From positions 3,690 through 67,689 of the forward strand of contig CANKTR010000004.1 in the NCBI GenBank assembly GCA_947486475.1: DNA of 64,000 bases, in the 5' to 3' direction. Under the pieces are notes generated by a model that worked only from the letters and a program-made list of their open reading frames with translations, was not told the origin of the DNA and made no database searches. Every line of letters begins with the position of its first letter. Position 1 is the stretch's first letter. This document shows, piece by piece, positions 35,847 through 44,542 of the stretch. Both the position numbers and the translations under genes were made by a program. This stretch comes from Microbacteriaceae bacterium. GTDB taxonomy: Bacteria; Actinomycetota; Actinomycetes; Actinomycetales; Microbacteriaceae.

Positions 35847-36853
35847 CGGGTCAGCGCCCTCTCAAACCACGCCATCCACTCCGGCGTGTGGGCGAGCGGC
35901 CCTAACTTCGACCGAAAAGATTCATTGGACGTCCGATACGCCTCAACCACCTTGGCGCGCTCGGAACGCGGTAGCTTCCACGCGGTAAAGGTCTCGACAT
36001 TGCGGCGCGACTCGGCATGGCAATAGCCGAGGAACCGATCGAAAACGTACTGTGCCAGACGGGACCCGGCGGGGAACCAGCCGATTACCCTGTCCAGTTT
36101 TTTCCCCAGAACAAGAAGGTGCATGCCCACCGATGAAAAAGTCGGGTGAATCCGGGCTTTCCCCGCGTTCCACTGATTCTGGGGAAAGGCGCCCAGGCCC
36201 AGTTCGTCAAAAACGCACTGGTTCAAATTCTCTGACTGCGCCAAACTGCTTCGGTATGGAACGACATGCAGAGTGTACGGAGCGTTCGCAAACGACCAGC
36301 GGTCCCACAGATAGTCGTAGTCGTAGGCGTTTCGCTCGCGGTGGTAACGGAGGAACGACGAGATTCGCAGAGAGGTGACCTTTTTTCGATTCCACATTCG
36401 CAGTTGCTGACCGAGTAGCGAGGGAATCGCTCCCGTTTGTTCCCGAGCAACGAGGACGATATCTACCCGATCAAACAACTCGGCCAAGCGTGCTCCGAGT
36501 GTTGACGGTTCTGCGAGCTGGTCGCCGATTTCACACACCATAATCACCGTCACGTTTCCGCCGCGTCGACGGGCCTCCGCCGCAATATCGACCAGTTTGG
36601 CGTCGACAAACGTTGCCGTGTTAGCGGTTTTGCGGGGCGCTTCGAAATTGGTTGGCGAAATCAGGGGTGCGATTTCGACCAGGTCGTGATGTTTGACGAT
36701 TTCCCCGTTCGCGGGGAACCACAATTCGTGCGCTGGATACATGATGTCCGGCGCGAGTGTCCCTTCTTCGACGGCTCGCCACAGCCCCGCCGCAAAGGCG
36801 GACGTTCCCGTTTTCATGGGTCCAACGTGAACCACGATGCGTGTCGTACCCAC
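35843..36853 (-). CDS. Sulfotransferase-like protein, GPMKTGT family (copy 3)
   Basis: A protein of 336 residues with an N-terminal P-loop VVHVGPMKTGTSAFAAGL (about 7-24), as in PAPS-binding sulfotransferases. A second shared motif is ELWFPANGEIVKHHDL. An AxREQTGAIPS stretch stands where the 3'-phosphate site is expected. The GTG at 36853 is chosen because GGAGGG lies 9 nt upstream and it starts 2 nt after the stop of the preceding paralogue; the frame open to 36991 lies inside that gene. It is paralogous to the two genes upstream. The acceptor is unknown. Confidence 0.75.
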   Translation of the reverse strand: MGTTRIVVHVGPMKTGTSAFAAGLWRAVEEGTLAPDIMYPAHELWFPANGEIVKHHDLVEIAPLISPTNFEAPRKTANTATFVDAKLVDIAAEARRRGGNVTVIMVCEIGDQLAEPSTLGARLAELFDRVDIVLVAREQTGAIPSLLGQQLRMWNRKKVTSLRISSFLRYHRERNAYDYDYLWDRWSFANAPYTLHVVPYRSSLAQSENLNQCVFDELGLGAFPQNQWNAGKARIHPTFSSVGMHLLVLGKKLDRVIGWFPAGSRLAQYVFDRFLGYCHAESRRNVETFTAWKLPRSERAKVVEAYRTSNESFRSKLGPLAHTPEWMAWFERALTR

Positions 36854-36855
36854 GA

Positions 36856-37872
36856 TTACATGCCCTCCGCGGCAAACCATTTTTGCCAATCCGGTGAATC
36901 GATTTGTGGGCCGAGGGTCTTTCGGACGGCAGCATACGACGGTGCGTATAGTGAGCGAATCGCGTTCTCTTCGGCGGCAGACAATTCCCAATCGCCGTGA
37001 CCCACGTTGCGTTCCGCAAAACCGCGCACGACAGTTTTTTCCCTATCCGCACCGAGAACGGCCGAAAACAGTCGCTTGATGATTGCCGCCACCGGAGGGA
37101 GAACGCGCGCAACGCGACCGAGATTCTTGAGGGTGATGAGACGCTTGAGCGAGGCGAGTGGGAGACTCGGGTGAAGCCGCCTGCTTCCAAAGTCATCCTT
37201 GAGTCGAGGGGCCGGAACCCCGGCCACCACCGCGTAAAATCGATCGACGCTCGAGTAGCCGTCGAGATCGTCTTCGAAATAGGGGATGAGGATGAGTTCG
37301 ACGTCGCTAAACGCTGACCACCGTTTAAACATCCTCACGTAACGCTCGCCCGGTAACTCTGTCCGTGCGTTCATCATCGTGACAACATCGAAGTCCGGTT
37401 GGTTGATACGCCAGTCTTTGATCCGGTGGACGAGCATTGATTTCTCTGCGGCAACAGGCGACCGGACAGCGAGCACGACTCGAATTCTGCCGAAATACTT
37501 GCGCAACATTGTGACCAACACGCTGGCGTTTGTTCGGCTCGAAATTGTCTCGCTCACGAACACCACGGTGGACCCGGAGCCCCTCTGGGCGGCTGCGGCT
37601 GCGGCGCGAGCCACGCGCTCTTCAACATCGGCGGGCGATTGAATCGCGGTCTTGCGAAACCGGGGTTGGTCTGAGTCCTCGGCGAAAAAATCGAACAAGG
37701 CGTTGTGCTTCACGATTCGCCCCGCTGGCGGAAACCACAAGTCCCCCGTCGGGTACACAATCGATCGCGAAAGAATCCCCAGTTCGGTGGCGACGGAAAA
37801 GTAATAACCAAGAGCCGTCGTTCCCGTTTTCATGGGACCAATGTGGATGACTACGTCGGGCTTTGCTGTCAC
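36856..37872 (-). CDS. Sulfotransferase-like protein, GPMKTGT family (copy 2)
   Basis: A 338-residue paralogue of its neighbours. The P-loop IHIGPMKTGTTALGYYF sits at about 9-25. The family motif is GDLWFPPAGRIVKHNALF, and VVLAVRSPVAAEKS fits the PAPS 3'-phosphate (Arg-x-x-Ser) site. YFEDDLDGY also occurs in copy 1 as YFEDDYATDG. Tandem copies with the same nucleotide site but different later parts suggest different acceptors or positions on one glycan. It lies directly downstream of tRNA-Ser(GCT) on the same strand. Confidence 0.78.
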   Translation of the reverse strand: MTAKPDVVIHIGPMKTGTTALGYYFSVATELGILSRSIVYPTGDLWFPPAGRIVKHNALFDFFAEDSDQPRFRKTAIQSPADVEERVARAAAAAAQRGSGSTVVFVSETISSRTNASVLVTMLRKYFGRIRVVLAVRSPVAAEKSMLVHRIKDWRINQPDFDVVTMMNARTELPGERYVRMFKRWSAFSDVELILIPYFEDDLDGYSSVDRFYAVVAGVPAPRLKDDFGSRRLHPSLPLASLKRLITLKNLGRVARVLPPVAAIIKRLFSAVLGADREKTVVRGFAERNVGHGDWELSAAEENAIRSLYAPSYAAVRKTLGPQIDSPDWQKWFAAEGM

Positions 37873-37908
37873 GACGCCCTCCCAATCTCTGCTCGCCCAA
37901 CACTGTGG

Positions 37909-37997
37909 CGGAGACGGTGGGATTTGAACCCACGATTCCCTAGAGGGAACTCCACCTTAGCAGGGTGGTGCACTCGGCCGAACTATGCGACGTCTCC
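37909..37997 (-). tRNA. tRNA-Ser (anticodon GCT)
   Basis: An 89-nt class-II tRNA with acceptor GGAGACG/CGTCTCC, anticodon loop CTGCTAA (GCT), a long variable arm (GTTCCCTCTAGGGAAT) and T-loop GGTTCAAAT. CCA is not encoded. It lies inside the sulfotransferase operon, between copies 1 and 2. Confidence 0.95.
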
Positions 37998-38020
37998 AAT
38001 GCTCCTATGTTACCGAAATA

Positions 38021-38944
38021 TCACCGTCGCGGTGGATCGAGCTCCGAGAACCACCGTTTCCAGCCTTTCTGGCGCGCAGCGGAACCCAAATATTCCTTGA
38101 ACCGGGCGTTGGACTCGCGATACAACTCGACAATCTCACGCCGCTCGGGCGACGTCAGGGTCCATCGTTGGCTCTGCGCCTCCTGACTAATTCTCTTTCG
38201 TGCCGTGTAAAAAACCTTCGCCGCGAGTCGACGAACCCCCGGGATCCTGCGCATCCCCGCGAGCGTCCGTTTGAGGTCTGCTAGCCGACGCAGCTGGTCC
38301 TTTCCCAGGGACGCGTTCTTCTTGTGGTTGGTTGTCGCGTCGGGAATGGGGATACGAAATCGAGTAGAAAAACGTTTCATCAAACCGTCCGTTGCGTAAT
38401 CGTCTTCGAAATACGGGAGCGCGACCAGGTTGTGTCCGTCCCCGGACCACTTCTCAAACATGACATCGTAATGAAAGCGTCGATTCGCTTCACGAACGAC
38501 CGCATCGAGAGTGAGGTCGAGGTGCTGCGGAGATTCCCAGGATTGAACGCGGTGTGCCACGATGCTGGGCAGAGCGAAAGTCTGGTGCCGCGCGAAGAAC
38601 ACAACATCGACCGAATCGGCAAGATCGCAGAGGCGCTTCGTGATGTAATCGCTGTATCGAGCGGCACGTAACACCTCGGCGATAAAGACGATGGTGACCT
38701 CCGGCACATCGCGGGTGCGCGCCTCGGCAACAATTGCCTCAATCCGACGCTCAATCGCTGCCCCGCGCCGGGTGCCGAGCATTTTGAGTTCGGGGTGCTT
38801 GACCACGTCGGTTCGAGGCTGTGGCCACGAGTCTCCCCTCGGAACGATCAGGGAATCGGGTAGCGGTGCGGACAGTAACCGAGACGCTAACGCCTCGGTC
38901 CCCGTCTTCATGGGGCCGATGTGGAGGACGATTCGTACGCCGAT
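38021..38944 (-). CDS. Sulfotransferase-like protein, GPMKTGT family (copy 1), probable non-canonical ATC start
   Basis: A paralogue of the two following proteins, with IVLHIGPMKTGTEALASRL, VPRGDSWPQP, DVVKHPEL and DVVFFARHQTFALPS. The P-loop strand (IVLHIGP) lies upstream of the first ATG at 38911, which would cut the motif. Between the in-frame TAG of the LCP gene (38956-38954) and that ATG there is no ATG, GTG or TTG. An ATC at 38944 has AGGAG 6 nt before it and gives 307 residues. The gene follows the LCP gene by 9 nt. If ATC is not used, the protein starts at 38911 with 296 residues. Confidence 0.7.
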   Translation of the reverse strand: MGVRIVLHIGPMKTGTEALASRLLSAPLPDSLIVPRGDSWPQPRTDVVKHPELKMLGTRRGAAIERRIEAIVAEARTRDVPEVTIVFIAEVLRAARYSDYITKRLCDLADSVDVVFFARHQTFALPSIVAHRVQSWESPQHLDLTLDAVVREANRRFHYDVMFEKWSGDGHNLVALPYFEDDYATDGLMKRFSTRFRIPIPDATTNHKKNASLGKDQLRRLADLKRTLAGMRRIPGVRRLAAKVFYTARKRISQEAQSQRWTLTSPERREIVELYRESNARFKEYLGSAARQKGWKRWFSELDPPRR

Positions 38945-38953
38945 GGCGTTCTC

Positions 38954-40165
38954 CTAATAGGCGTACGAGACCGAACAGGTATCCTGCGCGGCGGATTGTC
39001 CCTGGATGCCGCTCAGGACCTTGCCGGAGCCCGTTGGCTTGGCGTTACCCTTGACTTCCGAGCCGACCCCGGTCGCGTCTTTCGCCAGTTTGAACGGCTT
39101 GTCCTTGCGGATGGTCGAGAACAGCAGGTCGGCGAGGTCGGTCAGCGGAGCGACTTTGCCCGCGTAGATTCCGCCTACGCCCGTTCGACCGGGGTATTGG
39201 ATAAACATGATGTTTTCGCGCGGGATGTCTTTCAGCACCAGAGCCATGGCGGCCATCGTATCGAGACTGGAGAGGGAATTGGACAGTGTCATCGAGCTGG
39301 CCGCAACGGATGCGAGCCCATAGACCTTGGTCGGATCGAACAGGACTCCTTCGTCCTGAATTTTTCGAACGAGGGACGAGAGGTAGACCTGTTGCGAGGA
39401 AATGCGCCCCAGGTCGGAACCGTCGCCGACCCCGTGGCGTGACCGAAGAAATGCCAACGCCTCCCAGCCCTTGATGTTGTAAGTCCCCTTCTTGGGGAAG
39501 TACAAGCCGGTGTAGGGGTCATCGACTTTGTCATTCACGCAAACATCGACTCCGCCGATTGCGCTCGCCAGCGACGCGACGCCGCGGAACGTGACCAGTG
39601 CGGCGTATTTGATTTTCAATCCCGACAATGCTTCGGCAGTGAGCACGGCACAGGCAAGGCCACCGTAGGACAGGGCGACGTTGATGGGTTGGCCCGACAT
39701 TCCCGAGTTGTACCCGGAGCCGTCCTCGCGGGGGCAGGAGGGAATCGGGACCACGAGGTCTCGCGGGATCGACACGGCGGTCGCGCGGGTGTGGTCTTCG
39801 GAAACGTGCACGATGATGTTGACGTCGTTGAGCGTGGCTCCGACCGACGAGCCACCGAATTTTTCCCGCTCTCCTTTTCGCGTGTCCGACCCGACAATCA
39901 GCACGTTGAACGCGCCTTTCATCGCACCGATACCCGAGAGCTTGATCTCTTCCTCGGTACCGGTTTCGCCGGCCAACGCCACCGAATCAATGGTCGACGT
40001 GATTTTCCACGCCACGATCCCGGCGATGGCGGCGGTTGACACCATGACGACAGCGAGCGACAGTCCGATGACCTGCATGATTGTGGCCCACGGTCGACGG
40101 CGCCGCGCCAACACCGAATGACGTGGGGTTGATTCGGCTGGTTGTGGTGTCGTCTTCTTCGTCAC
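38954..40165 (-). CDS. LytR-CpsA-Psr (LCP) family glycan ligase
   Basis: A 403-residue membrane-anchored protein with a cytosolic basic N-terminus (ARRRRPW), one membrane helix (about 33-55), and an outer LCP domain. Motifs seen are FNVLIVGSDTRKG, ATAVSIPRDLVVPIP and AFLRSRHGVGDGSDLGRISSQQ (Arg/Asp residues that bind the polyprenyl pyrophosphate). LCP enzymes attach glycans to peptidoglycan, which fits its place ahead of the sulfotransferase genes. The GTG at 40165 has AAGGAG upstream; the frame open to 40228 runs into the tRNA-Ser gene. Confidence 0.9.
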   Translation of the reverse strand: MTKKTTPQPAESTPRHSVLARRRRPWATIMQVIGLSLAVVMVSTAAIAGIVAWKITSTIDSVALAGETGTEEEIKLSGIGAMKGAFNVLIVGSDTRKGEREKFGGSSVGATLNDVNIIVHVSEDHTRATAVSIPRDLVVPIPSCPREDGSGYNSGMSGQPINVALSYGGLACAVLTAEALSGLKIKYAALVTFRGVASLASAIGGVDVCVNDKVDDPYTGLYFPKKGTYNIKGWEALAFLRSRHGVGDGSDLGRISSQQVYLSSLVRKIQDEGVLFDPTKVYGLASVAASSMTLSNSLSSLDTMAAMALVLKDIPRENIMFIQYPGRTGVGGIYAGKVAPLTDLADLLFSTIRKDKPFKLAKDATGVGSEVKGNAKPTGSGKVLSGIQGQSAAQDTCSVSYAY

Positions 40166-40186
40166 GGTTCTCCTTGGTGTACTGTG

Positions 40187-40271
40187 CGGAGGGCGTGGGA
40201 TTCGAACCCACGAGACATTGCTGCCCACTGGTTTTCAAGACCAGCTCCATCGGCCTCTCGGACAGCCCTCC
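40187..40271 (-). tRNA. tRNA-Ser (anticodon TGA)
   Basis: An 85-nt class-II tRNA with acceptor GGAGGGC/GCCCTCC, anticodon arm CTGGT-CTTGAAA-ACCAG (TGA), a variable arm, and T-loop GGTTCGAAT. It lies directly upstream of the LCP gene and downstream of serS and the HAD gene on the same strand. Confidence 0.95.
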
Positions 40272-40302
40272 TCAATAAGTCTAACCGAGGTGGGTCGATG
40301 CG

Positions 40303-41118
40303 CTATTCGAGCGTCGCCAAAACGGACGGGAGTCCGCCCTCGGACTCGTCAAGAGTTATCTCGCTGGCCGCCGACCGAACCTCAGCGGGCGCTTGGCCCA
40401 TCGCCACGCCCCGACCGAACTCGGCGGCCCACTCCAGCATCTCCACATCATTCCGGCCATCGCCGACCGCCATGACCCTCTCTCGCGGGATTTTCCAGCG
40501 TTCACGCACCAATTCCAGGGCGGTCGATTTGTTCACTCCCTGCGGCCCAATATCAAGCCATGACGTGTATCCCACCGAATAGGTGACTTTATGCAACCCC
40601 AACATCTCCACCACGTCGGTGAAATAGTCCTCCCGCGACGTCGGGGCAATCACGACGACACGAGTTGCCCGATTTGTCATCAATTCTTCGAACGAGTTCA
40701 TTTTCTGGGTCTGCATGTTCACCCCGCTCTCGGGGAACCAACCGATGTAGCGCAACAGACCCGTCTCGTCTTCGACGGCGTAATGGGCGTCGGGAATCGT
40801 CTGGTGAATTTCCCGCAACACCCGCTGCGGATCGAACAATTCAACGGTGTCACGGACGTATCCGGTCGGGTCGCTCGAATCTCGCCGTACCACAATTGCG
40901 CCGTTTGCGCAGACCAGGTATTCGGGAGTGATGCCGAGTTTTGTCACAATCGGCAACGTCATCGGAACAGAGCGGCCCGTCGCAATCGTGAGGCGATGTC
41001 CCGCCCGATCAAGGCGTTGCACTTCTGTGATGGTCAACGGATTGAGGTCCCCGTAATCCGAAATCAGTGTTCCGTCAATGTCGATTGCGACAAGCCACGG
41101 ATCCGAAGGCCCCGTCAT
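40303..41118 (-). CDS. HAD-superfamily (Cof-type) phosphatase
   Basis: A 271-residue hydrolase of the Cof/IIB subfamily. Motif I is VAIDIDGTLIS (about 10-20), motif II is IATGRS, a lysine lies in VNKSTAL, and motif IV is VMAVGDGRNDVEMLEWA. Such proteins dephosphorylate sugar phosphates or cofactors; the substrate is unknown. Its ATG overlaps the serS stop (TGATG), so the two are coupled; this pairing often recurs in actinobacteria. Confidence 0.88.
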   Translation of the reverse strand: MTGPSDPWLVAIDIDGTLISDYGDLNPLTITEVQRLDRAGHRLTIATGRSVPMTLPIVTKLGITPEYLVCANGAIVVRRDSSDPTGYVRDTVELFDPQRVLREIHQTIPDAHYAVEDETGLLRYIGWFPESGVNMQTQKMNSFEELMTNRATRVVVIAPTSREDYFTDVVEMLGLHKVTYSVGYTSWLDIGPQGVNKSTALELVRERWKIPRERVMAVGDGRNDVEMLEWAAEFGRGVAMGQAPAEVRSAASEITLDESEGGLPSVLATLE

Positions 41119-42383
41119 CACGACAGTGGCTCCGCGACCGCGAGGCCGCCGAGGTACGGACGGAGTGCGTCGGGGATAGTGACCGAGCCGTTCGCGTTTT
41201 GATGCGTTTCGAGGAGTGCAACCAACCAGCGGGTAGTCGCGAGTGTGCCATTGAGCGTCGCGACGGTCTCTGTTGCACCACCGTCGGGACGGTGCCGAAT
41301 GTTGAGCCGACGCGCTTGGAACGTCGTGCAGTTCGATGTCGACGTCAATTCGCGGTAAGTCCCTTGAGTCGGAATCCACGCTTCGATGTCATATTTCCGC
41401 GCTGCCGAGGAACCGAGGTCGCCCGCAGCGACATCAATCACGCGATAGGAGAGGCCGAGCAGTTGCATCATTTCCTCTTGCCACGCGACGAGGCGGTCGT
41501 GTTCGGCTTCCGCCTCGGCGGGAGCACAGTACGAAAACATCTCGAGCTTGTTGAACTGGTGAACGCGCAAAATTCCACGGGTGTCCTTGCCGTACGAGCC
41601 GGCCTCGCGGCGATAACAGGTTGACCAACCCGCGTACCGTTTCGGTCCCGCGGTGAGGTCGAGAATCTCGTCCGCGTGAAAACCCGCGAGGGCGACCTCG
41701 CTGGTCCCGGTCAAATACCGGTCATCGGCGGGCAGGTAATAGATTTCGTCCGAGTGCGCACCGAGAAACCCCGTTCCCTGCATGATCGTGGGACTCACGA
41801 GCGTTGGCGTGATGAGGGGAGTGAAGCCCGCCGCGAGGGCGCGGTCTAACGCGAGCGACATCAGTGCGATTTCGAGCCGGGCGCCGATTCCCGACAAGAA
41901 ATAAAACCGCGAACCCGAAACCTTCGTTCCGCGGAGCATGTCGATTGCGCCCAGCATTTCCCCCAATTCGAGGTGATCGCGTGGCGCAAAATCGAAGACT
42001 GGAAACTCACCCGCCTCGCGTAAGGTGACGAAGTTTTCCTCGCCCCCGGCCGGCACTCCGTCGACGATGATGTTGCCGATTCCGCCCGCGACGCGAGTGA
42101 AGTTCTCGCCCGCTTCGGTTGCGGCTTTGTCGGCACTTTTCACCCGCTCGGCTAAATCCTGTGCGGCGGCGACGAGTGCGACCTTGTCCTCTTTCGAGGC
42201 GGCGGCGACCAGTTTTCCGTGGGCGTTTTGTTCCGCTCGGAGCGTTTCGAAGTGAACAATCGCATCGCGGCGAGCCTGATCCGCGGCGAGCGCGAGGTCC
42301 ACCACCGAAACGTCGTCGCCGCGGGCGATGAGTGAGGCGCGGACAACGTCTGGTTCCGCCCGAAGTAGCGTCGGGTCGATCAT
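41118..42383 (-). CDS. serS: Seryl-tRNA synthetase
   Basis: A class-II synthetase of 421 residues that charges tRNA-Ser. The N-terminal coiled coil (about 25-100, rich in Ala, Glu and Lys) grips the long variable arm. The catalytic core shows [19 protein letters not shown], the motif-2 region [20 protein letters not shown], and motif 3 near [15 protein letters not shown]. It follows pheA by 2 nt. Two tRNA-Ser genes lie within 4.5 kb downstream on the same strand. Confidence 0.95.
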   Translation of the reverse strand: MIDPTLLRAEPDVVRASLIARGDDVSVVDLALAADQARRDAIVHFETLRAEQNAHGKLVAAASKEDKVALVAAAQDLAERVKSADKAATEAGENFTRVAGGIGNIIVDGVPAGGEENFVTLREAGEFPVFDFAPRDHLELGEMLGAIDMLRGTKVSGSRFYFLSGIGARLEIALMSLALDRALAAGFTPLITPTLVSPTIMQGTGFLGAHSDEIYYLPADDRYLTGTSEVALAGFHADEILDLTAGPKRYAGWSTCYRREAGSYGKDTRGILRVHQFNKLEMFSYCAPAEAEAEHDRLVAWQEEMMQLLGLSYRVIDVAAGDLGSSAARKYDIEAWIPTQGTYRELTSTSNCTTFQARRLNIRHRPDGGATETVATLNGTLATTRWLVALLETHQNANGSVTIPDALRPYLGGLAVAEPLS

Positions 42384-42385
42384 CG

Positions 42386-43327
42386 TCAGCCTTCTTTTCC
42401 AGCGACGAGCCGGTCGAGCCAGGCCCGCGCATCGACAAACGCCGTGTCGGAATACTGTTCGGCAACGGTGGGTGTGTAACCATCCGCTCGACGGTACGAA
42501 CCGAGGAACTGTAACCCCGGGCTGTACCTTTTGAGCCCCAGAAGCGCGTCCGCGACGCGTTCGTCCTCGATGTGGCCATCGATATCAATCACGAAACGAT
42601 AGCGACCGAGCGCGTCGCCGATGGGGCGCGATTCAAGAAGAGACAGGTTGACTCCGCGCGTCGCAAACTGTTCGAGCATCTCGAGCAGTCCGCCGGGACG
42701 ATCATCGGGCAGTTCGACGATGACCGTTGTCTTGTCCGTTCCTGTGCGCGGTGCCACCGCCCGGCGACGACCAATGAGGACAAACCGGGTCACCGCAGAG
42801 GGGTTGTCGCCGACGAGCGTGGCGATCGTGGTGACGTCCGCGTGCTCTTGAAATCCCGCGGGCGCTATCGCAGCGTCACCGTGTCGGCCCGCTGCGACAT
42901 CGAGCGCGGCGGACACGTTAGACGTTGCGGGCAGGTGTTGGTGGTGAGGAACGTGTGCTTCCAGCCACTGTCGGCACTGGGCGTAGGCGACGGGGTGCGC
43001 CACGACGACGTGAACATCGGCGAGCGCCGTTCCGGGCCGAACCACCACGTCAAAATTCACGGGGACGAGGAATTCCCCCAGGATTTGTAAACCGGACGAT
43101 TGGGCGAGCGCATCCTGCGCGGCGCTCACACCGCCTTCGACGGAGTTCTCCACCGCGATCATCGCCGCGTCGGCGCGACCGTCGACCAGCGAGGCCAGCG
43201 CGTCGCCGACGTTATTGACGGGAAGCCACTCCTGACCCTTCGCCTCGGGAACTTGCCCCAGCGCGGTCCAGGTGAAAGTGCCAACGGGCCCTAAATAGGC
43301 GTACACCACGGTGACTCCTTTCGACAT
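42386..43327 (-). CDS. pheA: Prephenate dehydratase
   Basis: A phenylalanine-pathway enzyme of 313 residues that converts prephenate to phenylpyruvate. The catalytic part (1-190) includes [14 protein letters not shown], the VENSVEGGV loop, and [12 protein letters not shown] with the Thr-Arg-Phe catalytic motif. A C-terminal ACT domain (about 205-280) has [23 protein letters not shown], the ESRP phenylalanine-binding region, so feedback control by Phe is expected. It starts the pheA-serS-HAD unit. Confidence 0.93.
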   Translation of the reverse strand: MSKGVTVVYAYLGPVGTFTWTALGQVPEAKGQEWLPVNNVGDALASLVDGRADAAMIAVENSVEGGVSAAQDALAQSSGLQILGEFLVPVNFDVVVRPGTALADVHVVVAHPVAYAQCRQWLEAHVPHHQHLPATSNVSAALDVAAGRHGDAAIAPAGFQEHADVTTIATLVGDNPSAVTRFVLIGRRRAVAPRTGTDKTTVIVELPDDRPGGLLEMLEQFATRGVNLSLLESRPIGDALGRYRFVIDIDGHIEDERVADALLGLKRYSPGLQFLGSYRRADGYTPTVAEQYSDTAFVDARAWLDRLVAGKEG

Positions 43328-43373
43328 CGCAGGAATTCCAGACTATCGCGGGGCGGAGTGCCGAGCCGAGTGA

Positions 43374-44144
43374 TTATCGAGCGTAATCAGGGGCGGCGGG
43401 CAGACCGAAAAACTCTTCCAGGGTGATTTTCGGTGTCAGGCTCAATTCCGCGGCAAGTTCCACCCCGACGAAGCGCCAGTGCCACGGCTCATAGATGTAT
43501 CCCGTAATCGCGGTTTTTCCGCTGGGGTACCGCAAATGCCATCCGAACTGTGGCGCATTACTCTTCAACCACTTCCCCTCGGGCGTCGTGCCGAAGCAGG
43601 CTTGAATGGTACAGGCCCGATTCGCAGCGGCGATGTCGACGGACAGCCCGATTTGGTGCTCGGAGTAACCCGGGCGGGCGCTCTGTAAATCGGCGGCCTC
43701 TCGACCAATCGAGTCTACCCAGCCGTTGTACACCGAAACCTGTGCCGAGTAGGAGCGGTAACTGCTCTGGACCACCAGGTCAATCCCGTCCCTGCGCGCC
43801 GCGCGATACATCGTGCGGTACGCCTTCGCGGCGTCCCGTCGAAGAATCGGCGTGTAGGTGTGGGGCACGTTCATGGTCGTGAGGTCTGTTGGCGCGTACC
43901 TTTTCGGCGACAATCGGCGCAACTTATCCACCACAACCCACAGGGAATCCGCCTCGTCAATGGAATGGAGAGTCGTGTCGAAAACGGCGACGACTGCGGT
44001 CGGGGTTGGGGCGATCGACGGGGTTGGGTCGGTCGGCGGCGACGGTTGGGTGGGCGCCGGGATTTCCGCGGTGGGCGCCGCCGACGCAACACACCCCGTC
44101 AGGGCGACGGAAGCGGTGGCGACGAGGGCGAGGAATCGAAACAT
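43374..44144 (-). CDS. Lipoprotein D-alanyl-D-alanine carboxypeptidase (VanY/M15B)
   Basis: A 256-residue secreted lipoprotein. A signal peptide ends in the lipobox VALTGCVA (Cys18 anchor) and is followed by a Pro/Thr-rich linker. The M15B domain shows VQSSYRSYSAQVSVYNGWV, the zinc ligands in YSEHQIGLSVDIA (His and Asp), and EPWHWRFV with the last His. It trims D-Ala from peptidoglycan peptides. The ATG at 44144 gives the proper signal peptide; the longer frame to 44186 does not. Confidence 0.9.
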   Translation of the reverse strand: MFRFLALVATASVALTGCVASAAPTAEIPAPTQPSPPTDPTPSIAPTPTAVVAVFDTTLHSIDEADSLWVVVDKLRRLSPKRYAPTDLTTMNVPHTYTPILRRDAAKAYRTMYRAARRDGIDLVVQSSYRSYSAQVSVYNGWVDSIGREAADLQSARPGYSEHQIGLSVDIAAANRACTIQACFGTTPEGKWLKSNAPQFGWHLRYPSGKTAITGYIYEPWHWRFVGVELAAELSLTPKITLEEFFGLPAAPDYAR

Positions 44145-44257
44145 CCCCTCAAGGTTAGCGGGCGCGGGCTCGTCAACGCGCCACAATCACCCCATACCGA
44201 GATCGACCGGGATTCCGATGCGGGGGTGTCGATGTCGCGGCATCGGTGAGTAGCACA

Positions 44258-44263
44258 CAGAAT
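44258..44263 (+). promoter_or_regulatory. -10 box (leaderless) for the small GNAT gene
   Basis: CAGAAT ends 6 nt before the ATG at 44270; no Shine-Dalgarno is seen. Confidence 0.4.
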
Positions 44264-44269
44264 GGTGTC

Positions 44270-44542
44270 ATGGAAATTCGCGTTTCAGACGACCGCATCG
44301 TCGGACTTCGTGACGGTGAGCCCGTCGGCTGGGTTGATTTCGAGGTGACCGACGGCGTCGCTCGGCTCTTTCACACCGAGGTTCTTCCGACCATGCGGAA
44401 CTCGGGCACGGGAACCGAACTGGTTGTAGCCGTTTTGGAATGGTTCCGAGACAACACGACTCATCGCATCGTGGGGGTTTGCCCGTTCATTCCGGTTGTC
44501 ATCACGCGCCACCCCGAGTTCGCGGAACTGACGACCCGCTAG
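44270..44542 (+). CDS. Small GNAT-like N-acetyltransferase (YjdJ type)
   Basis: A 90-residue protein of the minimal GCN5-related fold. It shows VGWVDFEVTDGVARLFHTEVLP followed by SGTGTELVVAVLEWF, where the acetyl-CoA loop sits, and VGVCPFIPVVITRHPEF, matching the YjdJ/Gtf-like HPEF ending. Such proteins are small acetyltransferases or CoA binders of unknown target. The ATG at 44270 fits a leaderless transcript. It is convergent with phoU, overlapping by 4 nt. Confidence 0.75.
   Translation: MEIRVSDDRIVGLRDGEPVGWVDFEVTDGVARLFHTEVLPTMRNSGTGTELVVAVLEWFRDNTTHRIVGVCPFIPVVITRHPEFAELTTR

Noticed and set aside
30341..40271. The tRNA-to-tRNA stretch as an integrated mobile island
   Set aside because: No integrase, transposase or clear direct repeat of a tRNA 3' end is seen, so mobility is not supported by the sequence alone.
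44215..44246. CCGATGC...GCATCGG inverted repeat with an 18-nt loop upstream of the small GNAT gene
   Set aside because: The loop is long and the position is ordinary; no sign of a terminator or operator beyond the arms.
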